Below, one piece after another: positions 38,416 through 47,688 of a DNA stretch of 64,000 nucleotides. The first letter of the stretch is position 1. The number at the start of each line of letters is the position of its first letter. The notes under the pieces are model-generated. The model ran no database searches. It had not been told where the DNA came from and saw only the letters and a program-made list of their open reading frames with translations. Source of the stretch: an uncultured Bifidobacterium sp. GTDB taxonomy: Bacteria; Actinomycetota; Actinomycetes; Actinomycetales; Bifidobacteriaceae. The position numbers were made by a program, and so were the translations under genes. The DNA is taken from contig NZ_CAUEQY010000008.1 of assembly GCF_959020145.1 (NCBI RefSeq), forward strand, positions 1 through 64,000, read 5' to 3'.

Positions 38416-40849
38416 AGATCAAATTATGCCTGTCCAGCCATTTCATAGCCACGGCTCCCATTGGAATTCTCAGCCAATAGAAGGCGATTCGGTAGACGAG
38501 AGTAGCGGAGACGGCGATGGTGGAGGGGATGCCCACGGCGGTGAAGGCCACGGACAACGCGGCTTCGACCGCGCCAAGGCCGCCTGGTGTCGGCACTGCG
38601 GAACCGAGCGTATTCGCCAGCAGGAAGATGAATGTGGTCTCCACCGGATTGGTGTGGCATCCGAAAGCCATCAATGCAATCCAGAATCCCAATCCGGTCG
38701 AGATGTTGAGCACCAATGCGCCGAGGATGCCGAAGGCCAGCTCCTTCGGGTGGGACAACACGTTGACGAGACTGCGTGCGTAGGACTTGACGATGGGCAG
38801 GTACTTCTCCGTGACGATGTGCCGCACCGGGGGAATGGCCATGGCCGCGGAAATCACCAATGCGACGATGGTGATCACCAAAATCAGCGTGTTGGTGGGA
38901 ATCATGCCGGACAGTGTGTTGCGTCCGGTGAAGATGCCGATCAGCAGCAGCAGAATGATGGTGGTGCCGCCCTGCACCGCCCATACGGCGCTCATGATGG
39001 CGGTGGCCGCGGTATTGCGGTAGCCGCTCTTGCGCAGGAACTGCAGGTTGACAAAGGCCGGGCCGACGCCGGCGGGCATGGAGACCGCGGTGAAGCCCGA
39101 AGCCATTTGGGAACAGTACAAGCCGATCGGATTGCGTTTATCGGCATCCATGAAACAGCCAAGGGTCATGGCCGATCCGAACCAAGCCAGCAGTCCGAAC
39201 AGCACGCATACCAGAGCCATGGCGATGTTGGCCTCTTTGACCGCCTTGATCATTTCGGCCGGTTGAATCTGGGTGAACACCACATACACGGCGACGACCA
39301 GCAGCGCGATCGCGATGAAGGAACGGAAACTGAACCGCGACAGCGTAACCGTTTCCATGGAATCCGCGACCTCTTGCGGAGCCAAAGCCGCGATACGGGA
39401 ACGCAGCGTGTTGAGCATGTGCTTGTCGCAGGCGGGCAGGGCGCGTATCGCCGCCGGAACCGCCGCCTTCTGGATGAATGGCGCCAGGTCGATCAGTTGC
39501 TCGTCGCCCCACGTCCTGCGGGCGCATGCGATCGCACGGTCGATGCCGTTCAGCGCGCCGAGCAGAACCAGCAGCTGTACTTTGTCCAGCGCATAGTTTG
39601 GCGGCGCGCTGCCATAGTCGCCATTCTGCCATCCTGCGATCACCGGCTGTCCGTTTTCCATGCGCGACAACGTTTCGGGAGTGATTCGACGATGGGTGAA
39701 GCCGTGCCGGTGCGCTTCGGACAGATAGGTCATGAACAATTCCATGTCATGGTCGGACATGGTGTTCGGATTGCATTCCAAGGGCATGTGGTCGCGGTGA
39801 AACACCAGAATGGACGATTCGCTGCTGTCTGCGACTCCGTAGACTCCCGGCACCGTCAATCCGGCGTTCTGCAGGCCGAGAATCATCGCGTAATGGTGGT
39901 GGATGGCGTCGAAGGAGGAACGGTCACGGCGCATGGAGACCCCGGTCAGCCTGACCCATTGCCATAGCTGGTTGAGATAGCCTGCCATATGCACTTGGTT
40001 ATCGAGAACGGATACCGTGTATTGGTGGCCGTCGACGTCGATGGCGTCGTAGATGCGTGAGTTCTCGGTCAGATCATCGTCCAATGTGGTCTTCAGCATG
40101 CCGGAATCGGTGTAGGTCGCGAGCCTGCGGGAGAGCGACGCCACGTCGATGCCGATGGAACGGAGCGCCTGCGCCACCTGGTTGCCCCAAGCTCCGTTGG
40201 TCTGTGTGCCGAGCATGAAACGGATCAGCATGCCCAAGGCACGTCCCGCGGCAAAGGAGACCAGCACGCCGGAAAGCGAATTCCATGACAGCACCACGAA
40301 CAGCACGGCGACCGTGTAGAGGATGTTCCAGCCCCATTTGGTGCCGGAACGGGTGCGACGCGGTCCGGCGACGGTAAGGAATGAGGCCATCGCCGCATAA
40401 AAATCGGGAAGCAGTCCGGTTCCCACGGAAGTGCCGTTGGACATCATGGACATGATGAGGGTGTCATTGCCCGAGCCGCTGATAAGAGCGGATATGCCCC
40501 ATATCGCAGCGAAACCGAGAATAAGGGCGATGGCGGAAACCACACTTTGCAGCCATTCCTTGGCGATGAGCAGCTGGATAAGCACGCTGACGGTAATGAA
40601 AACTATGGCGATCTGCTGCAACAGCGATGTCGGCACATCCATGAGCCAACTGACCACGTGGCCCGCGGAACGCACGTCGGACTCCACTCCGGAGGTGGTG
40701 CCATGCAAGTAGATGGAGAACAGGATGACGGCCGCGCCGACAAGCACGGCGAACAGCGCATGGAGCAGATCCGCGAAATCGCGGTTCCGTTTCGGCGGAA
40801 CATCCTCAATGCGCGTTTCGTGTTTGCTGGTTGGGAAGTCGTGAGACAC
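38414..40849 (-). CDS. Large membrane protein: N-terminal helices, pseudokinase-like middle, LPG-synthase-type transmembrane C-terminus
   Basis: An 811-residue multi-domain membrane protein with a GTG start. About five hydrophobic helices occupy residues 27-215. A soluble segment from about 230 to 510 resembles a lipopolysaccharide/ABC1-type kinase but is degenerate: the HRD-like loop reads HGFTHRRITPETL (Asp replaced by Arg) and the following DFG position reads VIAGWQNGD. From about 525 to the end there are eight or so helices typical of the lysylphosphatidylglycerol synthase transmembrane (YbhN/UPF0104) family, including NTLGSAVPTPGGLGAVEAAL near 745. No catalytic aminoacyl-transfer domain follows. 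Lipid translocation is a family-based guess. Confidence 0.78.
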   Translation of the reverse strand: MSHDFPTSKHETRIEDVPPKRNRDFADLLHALFAVLVGAAVILFSIYLHGTTSGVESDVRSAGHVVSWLMDVPTSLLQQIAIVFITVSVLIQLLIAKEWLQSVVSAIALILGFAAIWGISALISGSGNDTLIMSMMSNGTSVGTGLLPDFYAAMASFLTVAGPRRTRSGTKWGWNILYTVAVLFVVLSWNSLSGVLVSFAAGRALGMLIRFMLGTQTNGAWGNQVAQALRSIGIDVASLSRRLATYTDSGMLKTTLDDDLTENSRIYDAIDVDGHQYTVSVLDNQVHMAGYLNQLWQWVRLTGVSMRRDRSSFDAIHHHYAMILGLQNAGLTVPGVYGVADSSESSILVFHRDHMPLECNPNTMSDHDMELFMTYLSEAHRHGFTHRRITPETLSRMENGQPVIAGWQNGDYGSAPPNYALDKVQLLVLLGALNGIDRAIACARRTWGDEQLIDLAPFIQKAAVPAAIRALPACDKHMLNTLRSRIAALAPQEVADSMETVTLSRFSFRSFIAIALLVVAVYVVFTQIQPAEMIKAVKEANIAMALVCVLFGLLAWFGSAMTLGCFMDADKRNPIGLYCSQMASGFTAVSMPAGVGPAFVNLQFLRKSGYRNTAATAIMSAVWAVQGGTTIILLLLIGIFTGRNTLSGMIPTNTLILVITIVALVISAAMAIPPVRHIVTEKYLPIVKSYARSLVNVLSHPKELAFGILGALVLNISTGLGFWIALMAFGCHTNPVETTFIFLLANTLGSAVPTPGGLGAVEAALSVAFTAVGIPSTIAVSATLVYRIAFYWLRIPMGAVAMKWLDRHNLI

Positions 40850-40914
40850 TATTGACCTGCTTTATAGGTACGTGGGTGAATACGTCCGGGTGACATGCAC
40901 CTATTATCGTCTCC

Positions 40915-40970
40915 GATGATACGCCTTGGGGCGGCTGTGTGAAAACACAGCCGCCCCAAGGCGTATCATC
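40915..40970. terminator. Perfect 25-bp inverted repeat downstream of purB
   Basis: Arms 40915-40939 and 40946-40970 are perfectly complementary around the loop TGAAAA. It follows the purB stop on the minus strand and precedes the promoter region of the next gene. There is no T-run on the minus strand, so it may also act as an RNA 3'-end stabiliser. Confidence 0.75.
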
Positions 40971-40996
40971 CGCAAGATGAGTGTGGCGATGCGTTA

Positions 40997-42439
40997 TCAG
41001 CGGTCGAAGTCAACCAGCTTGCTGGCAACTCCGGTGTATGTCGCCGGAGTCAACGCCTTGAGACGCGCCGCAGTGGCTTCGTCGAAGGCCTGCTGGTCGA
41101 TGAACCGTTCGACGTCATCCTTGGAGATCTCGTGACCGCGCATGAGCTCCTTGACCTTCTCGTACGGCTTATCCATACCCGGCAGTCCTGCAAGCTCGCA
41201 GGCGCGCATGGCGGTCTGGATCGGCTCGCCGAGCACCTCCCAATTGGAATCGAGCTCGGCCTGGATGGCAACATCGTTCGGATGGATGGAGTTCAGACCA
41301 CCCATCAGATTGTTCAACGCCAGCAGCGAATAGCCCAGCGCGGAGCCGATGTTGCGCTGCGTGGTGGAGTCGGTCAGATCGCGCTGCCAACGCGATTCGA
41401 CCAGCGTCGCCGACAAAGTGTCCAATAGTGAGCAGGAGATCTCCAGATTGGCTTCGGCGTTCTCGAAACGAATCGGATTGACCTTGTGCGGCATGGTGGA
41501 GGAACCGGTCGCGCCCTTGACCGGTACCTGCGCGAACACGCCACGGGAGATGTACATCCACACGTCCACACACAGGTTGTGCAGGATACGGTTGGTGTGG
41601 CTGATGGTACCGTACAGTTCAGCCTGCCAATCATGCGATTCGATCTGCGTGGTCAACGGATTCCACGTCAGACCCATACGGTTGGTGACGAACTCGCGGG
41701 AGACGGCCACCCAGTCAACATCAGGGCAGGCGGCCAGATGCGCACCGAACGTGCCGGTCGCGCCATTGATCTTACCGAGATATTCCTGGGCCTTGACCTT
41801 GTTGAGCTGACGGTTCAGACGATACACATAAACAGCCAGTTCCTTGCCCAGCGTGGTCGGCGTGGCAGGCTGTCCATGGGTCAGCGACAGCATGGCCTTG
41901 TCGCGGTAGGCGTCGGCCTTCTGTGCCAGATGGTCGACAATGGCCTGGGCTGCGGGCAGCCACACCTGCTCCACACCGTTCTTCACGCAACGGGCGATGG
42001 ACAGGTTGTTGATATCCTCGGACGTGCAGGCAAAATGCACGAGAGTCTTCAATCCGGTCAGCTGGGTGTCATGACCCAACACATCGGCGGCCTTCTCCAG
42101 CTGGTCGTCGATGTAATACTCCACGGCCTTCACATCATGGTGGGTCTTAGCCTCATAAGCGGCATGCTGGGCAATGCCTTCGGCTCCGAAATTCTCCGGA
42201 ATGGAACGCAGATACGCCTGCTCATCATCGGTGAGCGGCTTGACACCCGGAACGATGGTCTGATTGCCGTTGCCCTCGAAACCGTTGGCAAGCAGAATCA
42301 TCCACTCGACTTCGACGCGCATGCGCTCGCGGTTCAACGCCGGTTCGCTCATGTATTCGACAAGGGGAGCGGTCTGCTTGTGGTAGCGGCCGTCAAGAGG
42401 GGTCAGTGCGATTGCGGGGGAGATGTCAGTAAGCTTCAT
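40997..42439 (-). CDS. purB: Adenylosuccinate lyase
   Basis: PurB releases fumarate from SAICAR and from adenylosuccinate, acting twice in purine synthesis. The 480-residue protein has the fumarase/aspartase superfamily signature GSSTMPHKVNPIRFENAE near 292 with the flexible catalytic-serine loop, THHDVKAVEYYI near 98, TSEDINNLSIARC near 139 and SLTHGQPATPTTLGKEL near 183. The length and HVKAVEYY-type motif place it with the E. coli-like long PurB group. The ATG at 42439 was preferred over an ATG-like codon four residues upstream. It is not linked to the other pur genes at 1-5.4 kb. Confidence 0.96.
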   Translation of the reverse strand: MKLTDISPAIALTPLDGRYHKQTAPLVEYMSEPALNRERMRVEVEWMILLANGFEGNGNQTIVPGVKPLTDDEQAYLRSIPENFGAEGIAQHAAYEAKTHHDVKAVEYYIDDQLEKAADVLGHDTQLTGLKTLVHFACTSEDINNLSIARCVKNGVEQVWLPAAQAIVDHLAQKADAYRDKAMLSLTHGQPATPTTLGKELAVYVYRLNRQLNKVKAQEYLGKINGATGTFGAHLAACPDVDWVAVSREFVTNRMGLTWNPLTTQIESHDWQAELYGTISHTNRILHNLCVDVWMYISRGVFAQVPVKGATGSSTMPHKVNPIRFENAEANLEISCSLLDTLSATLVESRWQRDLTDSTTQRNIGSALGYSLLALNNLMGGLNSIHPNDVAIQAELDSNWEVLGEPIQTAMRACELAGLPGMDKPYEKVKELMRGHEISKDDVERFIDQQAFDEATAARLKALTPATYTGVASKLVDFDR

Positions 42440-42478
42440 AGACAACAGCATACGTTCAGCCGTGAACCATTGGTCCCG

Positions 42479-44038
42479 TCATTTGCTGATGCGTCCCTCA
42501 TAATACTGGACCTCCTCCAGCTCGCCTTCCACGACCTCTTGGAAATGACGGTCATGGTCCAGCACGGATTTGTTTCCGGTGTCGTAGGCGTACCGGTATC
42601 CCGCTTCATGGTATTTCGGGTAGTGCGTGGAGTTCTTCTCCCCAGACGAATCACTGACTTCGGCTCCTGGAAAAGCCCTCTTCGGCGCATCCTCCTCATG
42701 GACGGAGCATCGTATGGTGAGCCAGTTCTCCGTATGGGGGTTAGCCTCCCCGTCAAGTGCCGCGATGCCTTCATCATCCATCTCGATGGCGGTGACCCGT
42801 GTTTTCTCGGGAATCTCGAAATTCGCTATCGGGGAGCCAAGCGTGGCGATATGTTGGATGTCGTATTTATCTTGGAAATCCGTCGCCGCCGCTGCCGCGA
42901 TGATGCCGCCCTGCGAATGGCCGACGATTTCCACGGGATCATCCGGCTGGATGCCGGCCTGTTTCATGGTCTCATCCAGGAAACGGAGGCTTTCCGCGGT
43001 TCCGCGCTGCCGCTCATCGGCACTCATCAGCTCGAAATTGGTGTACCAGTCCATAGGCGAATCGTGATTGCCGTCGGTCCCGGGAATGATGATCCTCCAA
43101 GCATATGTGCCATCGGCTTTGCGGTACTTGCAGCATGCGATGGTTCCGTATTCCAGACCGCTTTCACGTTCGCCGTTGAGAGGTCCTTCGGACAGCCGCC
43201 GTTGGTCGGCGATGGCGTCCTTCGTGCTTGTACCGCCTCTGACCACTTTGGTTTTCGGATACACACGGGTTACGGAGAGATTGTCTCCATGGTCTTTGTC
43301 GAAGTACGGTATGAGCAGTCTGTCGATTTTCTTAAGACCGCGATTGACCGAGCCTTTGCCGGAAAGCCCCTCTGCTATAGCCGCTCCCGGTTTGGTGACC
43401 ATGAATAAGGTTTTCGTGATGTATTCCAGGATGGACGTGTCTTTTGAAGGCCGTTCCTGTATGTTCAATCGGCTCGCATGCTCTCCGAGGACGCTCACGA
43501 AGCTTTCCTGCATCCATGCGGTGGATTCCACAAGATAGAATTTGTTGAATTTCCCCTCTTTGGCGTAACTGCGTCTTACCCCCATCAGTGCGCTGGCGGT
43601 CAAGGCGAGAATCGCGGATTCCCGTGATGACATGAAAAGCCCTCGCAACATGATATTCAGCCCTTTCCTGCTGGCTTCCTCAGCTTGGGCGTATAAGGAT
43701 TGGGCTTGTGCGATCAATGAGGATAGCTCATTAAGCTGGGATGCCATGGATTGCAGGGCCTCGGCATGCGCTTCGCAACGTCCGAGCAGCTGCCGGTACG
43801 GCAATTCGATATGGTCCTGCGCCGTACACCGTGGACTTGCCCCGGTCAAAGCGGACAGGAGCGGTGTGGCGCGAGGGTGGATTTTGAGTTCATAGCCTGC
43901 GGCAATGAAGGATCTACGGGAAGTGCCAAGACGATTCGCTTGGTCTCTGAGGATTCTTGAAGCATTGAAGTATTCCCGGTATTCGGCGGTGGTGAATCTC
44001 TTTCCGCCAACGATGCGGGCCGTCACTCGTTGGTTCAT
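42479..44038 (-). CDS. Alpha/beta hydrolase with a helical N-terminal half
   Basis: A 519-residue protein. Residues 1-190 are mostly helical (SMASQLNELSSLIAQAQSLY near 97; SSRESAILALTASALMGVRR near 137), with no signal peptide. From about 300 there is a serine-hydrolase domain: an oxyanion strand WRIIIPGTDGN near 314, the nucleophile elbow VEIVGHSQGGIIAAAAA (S375), TLGSPIANFEI near 400 and a candidate catalytic His in the last 50 residues. It resembles PGAP1/DUF676-type lipases or esterases. The start overlaps the stop of the WXG-like gene by four bases, so the two are coupled, which makes an exported partner plausible. Confidence 0.72.
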   Translation of the reverse strand: MNQRVTARIVGGKRFTTAEYREYFNASRILRDQANRLGTSRRSFIAAGYELKIHPRATPLLSALTGASPRCTAQDHIELPYRQLLGRCEAHAEALQSMASQLNELSSLIAQAQSLYAQAEEASRKGLNIMLRGLFMSSRESAILALTASALMGVRRSYAKEGKFNKFYLVESTAWMQESFVSVLGEHASRLNIQERPSKDTSILEYITKTLFMVTKPGAAIAEGLSGKGSVNRGLKKIDRLLIPYFDKDHGDNLSVTRVYPKTKVVRGGTSTKDAIADQRRLSEGPLNGERESGLEYGTIACCKYRKADGTYAWRIIIPGTDGNHDSPMDWYTNFELMSADERQRGTAESLRFLDETMKQAGIQPDDPVEIVGHSQGGIIAAAAATDFQDKYDIQHIATLGSPIANFEIPEKTRVTAIEMDDEGIAALDGEANPHTENWLTIRCSVHEEDAPKRAFPGAEVSDSSGEKNSTHYPKYHEAGYRYAYDTGNKSVLDHDRHFQEVVEGELEEVQYYEGRISK

Positions 44039-44364
44039 GCCGCACCTGCCGACCAGAGAAGACGTGACGTGGCGATCATATCATCACGTAGCAGAGCGGA
44101 TTGCCGTGCGATGCGATCGAGACGGGTGCGGTATTCCTCGGCCGCGGTGCCGGTCCAGTCGGCCAGTCTGTTGGAGGCTATTGCCGCATCAAGTCCATCG
44201 AGAAGCCGTGACGCGGTAACAAGTTTCGCATTGATCAATGTTTGGGTGGTCCGCACGCCAATTCGGCAACGACAGGACATTCCCGACAGGGATGCCAACG
44301 AATTGAAGGCTGCGACGCCTGGGGCGGCACCAAGAAAAGCATTTGAAACGTTCATGGCAGCCAT
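44035..44364 (-). CDS. Small WXG-like helical protein
   Basis: A protein of about 109 residues, of the size and composition of WXG100/ESAT-6 family members. A central WTGTAAEEYRTRLDR gives a W-x-G turn followed by a helix, and the flanking sequence (LVTASRLLDGLDAAIASNRL before; SALLRDDMIATSRLLW after) is predicted helical. No C-terminal YxxxD/E is seen. The start is uncertain: ATG at 44364 or 44355, neither with a strong ribosome site. Its stop overlaps the hydrolase start. It follows the coiled-coil membrane protein gene after 146 bases, so a separate promoter is possible. Confidence 0.6.
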   Translation of the reverse strand: MAAMNVSNAFLGAAPGVAAFNSLASLSGMSCRCRIGVRTTQTLINAKLVTASRLLDGLDAAIASNRLADWTGTAAEEYRTRLDRIARQSALLRDDMIATSRLLWSAGAA

Positions 44365-44510
44365 TTGACCACATTCGGCGTTGACGCCAATCGGAAAACA
44401 GAGCTTGTGGTCAAAGAACGAGTCTATGAAAAACCGTCGGCGTGTCGTTATTGGAAAAACAACGAAAACCACGTCGACGGCATGTGGATAACTATATTCG
44501 AAAAAGCCCC

Positions 44511-45083
44511 CTACCAGGGTTTGGTCTGCGAGGATGACGTGCTTGGGTTCTTTTTCGCAGCCGAACCTGAATCGTCATTGGGATCCGATTGCGTGGATTG
44601 GGCGTTCTGAGCCAATAGCTCCTCTATTTTCCGACGTTGTTCGTCGGATAGGTTTTCGTCGTTCTTGTGACTTGATTTACCCGATTCCTGAGCGTCGGCG
44701 GTGTTTGAATCCGTGGAAGCGGACTGATCGCTCTGCTCGGCTTTGATCTTCTTGGACGCGTGATCCGTAAGCTGGCTGGAAACATGACTGTTATGCTCGA
44801 TTGATTCGCGCACTTGGGGCAGCAGCAGCGGCTTCATGGCTGATGCCTCGTTGAATTGGGCGTCCGTCTGCTGTTGCCTGGTGTGCAGCTTGTCCCAATC
44901 GGCATCGTCTTTTCTGCTGGTCGAGATGTTCTCCTGCAGGCTTTGCGTGGCCTGGTTGTAGCTATTGACGGCTGCGAGATTCACTATGGCCCATAGGGCG
45001 GCCATGACCAGCAACGCCGCCATGACGGCCAAAACGATGCGAACCGTCAGCGAGGCACGCGGTTTCATGGTTGTTCTGGTCAT
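44511..45083 (-). CDS. Membrane protein with one helix and an extracytoplasmic coiled tail, function unknown
   Basis: A 190-residue protein with a short basic N-terminus (MTRTTMKPRASLTVR), one transmembrane helix (IVLAVMAALLVMAALWAIVNLA, about 16-37) and a long hydrophilic, Gln/Ser/Asp-rich, probably coiled part (TQSLQENISTSRKDDADWDK onward). The C-terminus is low-complexity. It is the last gene of the tightly coupled moxR run: its ATG overlaps the preceding stop codon (ATGA). I do not recognise a named family with confidence. Confidence 0.7.
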   Translation of the reverse strand: MTRTTMKPRASLTVRIVLAVMAALLVMAALWAIVNLAAVNSYNQATQSLQENISTSRKDDADWDKLHTRQQQTDAQFNEASAMKPLLLPQVRESIEHNSHVSSQLTDHASKKIKAEQSDQSASTDSNTADAQESGKSSHKNDENLSDEQRRKIEELLAQNAQSTQSDPNDDSGSAAKKNPSTSSSQTKPW

Positions 45084-46099
45084 AGCAAACTCCTCGACTG
45101 AATTATCCAAGCCCCCAATTCGCATGCGAGCAGCAGCAGCGTGACGATGGCCAGTGGCCATACGACGGGCATCGTCCTGGTGCGCTTCTTGGTGGTTTGG
45201 GTGACTCGCCACTTATCGGACGCTTCCTTGGACACGCCGTCACGCATGGTGTTGGAGGCGTTCAACACCAGCGCGGTACCGCTCAACTCGTCGGCGATGG
45301 ACGCCATCTCATCCTTGTTCATGCGTGACACTCCGGGTTTGCCGGTATCAGGGTCGGTGACCCACTGGTCCGCATTTCCATCGACGCCGTCGGCGATTAC
45401 GGGAATGTTGCCTCCCTGCTCGCTGCCGATGGCTACGGTGAAGGCATCGGATAGGTATCGTCGCAATGATGAGAACGTGCGCCGTGCCTTTGACGAGGTC
45501 TGTTCTCCATCGGAAAACAGGTACAGCACGATCGCATCATCGGGATGCTGATCATGAATGGACTTGCAGGTCAGCAGCAGCTGGTCGATAGGGGCATCCA
45601 ACGTCGAACCGGCCGAAACGGAAGTCGCCTCGGGCGCGAGTGTATCCGCCCAATTGTCGATCGCGTTCGAATCCGGGGTCAACGGCACGTCCAACGTGCC
45701 GGAAGCTCCGAATCGCAAAGCGGCGAAACTGGAATTGGGATATAGCGCGGTGACGTCCTTCACGGCTTGTTTTGCCACGTCGAGACGGCTTGACTGTTCG
45801 GCTGAACCATATTGCGCGTCTTTGACGGCCATGGAACCGGTCACGTCAACGGCCACCACCACGTCGGTGGCGTTCACCGCACGGCTATTGGTCGGCGCCA
45901 CGATACTGGGCGTCAATGCCATGACCGACACCGTCAGACAAAGCAATACGCGCCGAACGCATGCCCAAACGGTTTCGTCGCTGTCAGCGCGGCGACGAAC
46001 ATGCAATACGATCTGCGCAATGGCGCAGGCCAGCAGAACCACGGCGACGGCTCCGCCGACAGGCCAACCCAAAGCAGGGGAAAGCGTCAGATGGTTCAT
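45080..46099 (-). CDS. VWA-domain membrane protein
   Basis: A 339-residue protein with N-terminal helices (about 13-33 and 50-66), a von Willebrand A domain with the metal-binding site DVTGS (residues 85-89) in VVVAVDVTGSMAVKDAQYG, a YLFSDGEQTSSKARR strand near 205, and a C-terminal helix before the end (VVWPLAIVTLLLLACELGAW). This is the BatA/BatB type found beside MoxR ATPases. The ATG at 46099 overlaps the stop of the upstream VWA gene (ATGA), and its own stop overlaps the next start. Ligand unknown. Confidence 0.88.
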   Translation of the reverse strand: MNHLTLSPALGWPVGGAVAVVLLACAIAQIVLHVRRRADSDETVWACVRRVLLCLTVSVMALTPSIVAPTNSRAVNATDVVVAVDVTGSMAVKDAQYGSAEQSSRLDVAKQAVKDVTALYPNSSFAALRFGASGTLDVPLTPDSNAIDNWADTLAPEATSVSAGSTLDAPIDQLLLTCKSIHDQHPDDAIVLYLFSDGEQTSSKARRTFSSLRRYLSDAFTVAIGSEQGGNIPVIADGVDGNADQWVTDPDTGKPGVSRMNKDEMASIADELSGTALVLNASNTMRDGVSKEASDKWRVTQTTKKRTRTMPVVWPLAIVTLLLLACELGAWIIQSRSLL

Positions 46100-47163
46100 C
46101 TCCTCAACCTCCAAGCCAATGCCAGCCAGACCATCAAAACGATGGCCAAGGCCAGTGTCCACCATCCGGGAGCATCCACCATGGCGGCCTTGTTGCTCGA
46201 CTCGTTTTCATGGTTCCGCCGAGATTCGATTTCCTTGACCAGCGAAGAGACGGATGCTCCATTCGATTGGGTGAGAAACACCCCATGATGAGCTTCGATG
46301 GCGGATTTGAATTCCTGGGTGGTCTCGTCGGCCTCGCTCTGCTTCGGTCCGGAAAACAATCCATCCACGGTGATTTGGGCCTGCTTGGTCAGGTTCAGCG
46401 CCTCGTCAAGCGTATAGGTTGGTTTTCCGGAAACGACGTTGTCCGTGGCAAGCACGATGGATGCGGCGCGTTGACGCTCGGCATTGTCGGCGCTTGCGTT
46501 CCCATAGGCGAATCCGGGAAGCATGGCCGCGCAGCTCACCACGCCATCGCCAATCAGCGAAGTGGACTCCTTACGGTTCTGCGTGCCTTCCAGCCAGTCG
46601 GAAATCGCCTGATAATCGCTGTCCTTCATCTTGTCGATATCGTCTTGGGACTCGACGCCTGCGAGGATGCTGCTGGCTTTGTCAAGCTGTTTGGACACCA
46701 GTTCGTAGTCGTCGGTCAACGGAAAAACGGTACGTGACGTCGAATTGAAGATGCTCAGGCCGATTCTCTCGCCCTTGAAGCTGTCGACGAGTTGACGGTA
46801 GGTGTCGATGACCTCGCGGTCGTAGGGGAGCGCCGAGCCGGAAACATCCAAGCACAGCACGATGTCTCGGCTGCTGGCCTTCTCCTCGCCTTCATCCACG
46901 GTGCTGGGACGTGCCACCAGAGCCGTGGCGAGTGCCAACGCGACCACTAGAAGAATCACCGCCAAACGTGAAAGAACCCTCCACTGGCGGAATAATCTCG
47001 ATGCGGATTCCGTGTTGAGGTCATCATCCAGGCTGAAGGTGCGGGCACTCTCGATGCCATCGGTTTTGTGGCGCGCGGCCACCAGCAACGTGACGCCGGC
47101 AACGGCCAGCACCACGATGACGCCTGCCAGAAAGGCCCAAGGCCAATGCCATGACAGTTGCAT
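46096..47163 (-). CDS. VWA-domain membrane protein
   Basis: A 355-residue protein with two N-terminal helices (WPWAFLAGVIVVLAVAGVTL near 7; LSRLAVILLVVALALATAL near 64), a VWA domain with DVSGS (residues 106-110), a late variable half, and a C-terminal helix (WWTLALAIVLMVWLALAW). It is similar in layout to the next gene downstream, so the pair may form a heteromeric surface or periplasm-facing complex served by the MoxR ATPase. It begins immediately after the stop of the 174-residue membrane protein gene. Confidence 0.87.
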   Translation of the reverse strand: MQLSWHWPWAFLAGVIVVLAVAGVTLLVAARHKTDGIESARTFSLDDDLNTESASRLFRQWRVLSRLAVILLVVALALATALVARPSTVDEGEEKASSRDIVLCLDVSGSALPYDREVIDTYRQLVDSFKGERIGLSIFNSTSRTVFPLTDDYELVSKQLDKASSILAGVESQDDIDKMKDSDYQAISDWLEGTQNRKESTSLIGDGVVSCAAMLPGFAYGNASADNAERQRAASIVLATDNVVSGKPTYTLDEALNLTKQAQITVDGLFSGPKQSEADETTQEFKSAIEAHHGVFLTQSNGASVSSLVKEIESRRNHENESSNKAAMVDAPGWWTLALAIVLMVWLALAWRLRR

Positions 47164-47688
47164 CTATCGCCACCTTTCCACAAGATTGGCCACCCATTCG
47201 CCAGCCTGCTCGACCGTGGCCTGCCTGGCGATGTGATTGCGCTCGGCATCCGCGAATTCCGGCGGATACAATGCCTCGATGGTTTGCCTGAGCAAGGTGA
47301 GACCCTGCTGGTTCCCCGTGGTCCGAGGCGTCTCTTCGATGTCGGTGAGCGTCTGGTTGCGCACGTCCGTTCCGGTGGCAGTGGAAGCAAAATCCCTGGC
47401 GATTGCGGCCAGCTGTGCGAAAGCCTCCTCGCGCTCCAGCTCCCCCCGGGCATGGCGGGACACAACATCATCGATACGCTGATGCCAGACGGTTTTGCCG
47501 GCAAGCGCGTCATGTCGGCCGCGATTGACTATTTTTGCGGGCTTCCGGCTCGGCCGGGCAAGCCAGACCACAAGAGCCACCAAAACGACGGCAAGCAACA
47601 GACAGACCGCGATGACGACGGCCAAACCGTTCTCAAGATGAATCTGGTCCTTGATGACGAGGTCATCCTCGGCAAGGAAGAGCATCAT
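47164..47688 (-). CDS. Small membrane protein of the DUF4381 kind
   Basis: A 174-residue protein with one hydrophobic helix (LAVVIAVCLLLAVVLVALVVWLA, about 22-44) followed by a soluble helical region containing ALYPPEFADAERNHIARQAT near 138, reminiscent of DUF4381 proteins found between DUF58 and VWA genes in MoxR operons. Its start overlaps the stop of the DUF58 gene (ATGA). ATG at 47685 is a second possible start. It probably anchors or bridges the VWA partners, inferred from gene order. Confidence 0.72.
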   Translation of the reverse strand: MMLFLAEDDLVIKDQIHLENGLAVVIAVCLLLAVVLVALVVWLARPSRKPAKIVNRGRHDALAGKTVWHQRIDDVVSRHARGELEREEAFAQLAAIARDFASTATGTDVRNQTLTDIEETPRTTGNQQGLTLLRQTIEALYPPEFADAERNHIARQATVEQAGEWVANLVERWR

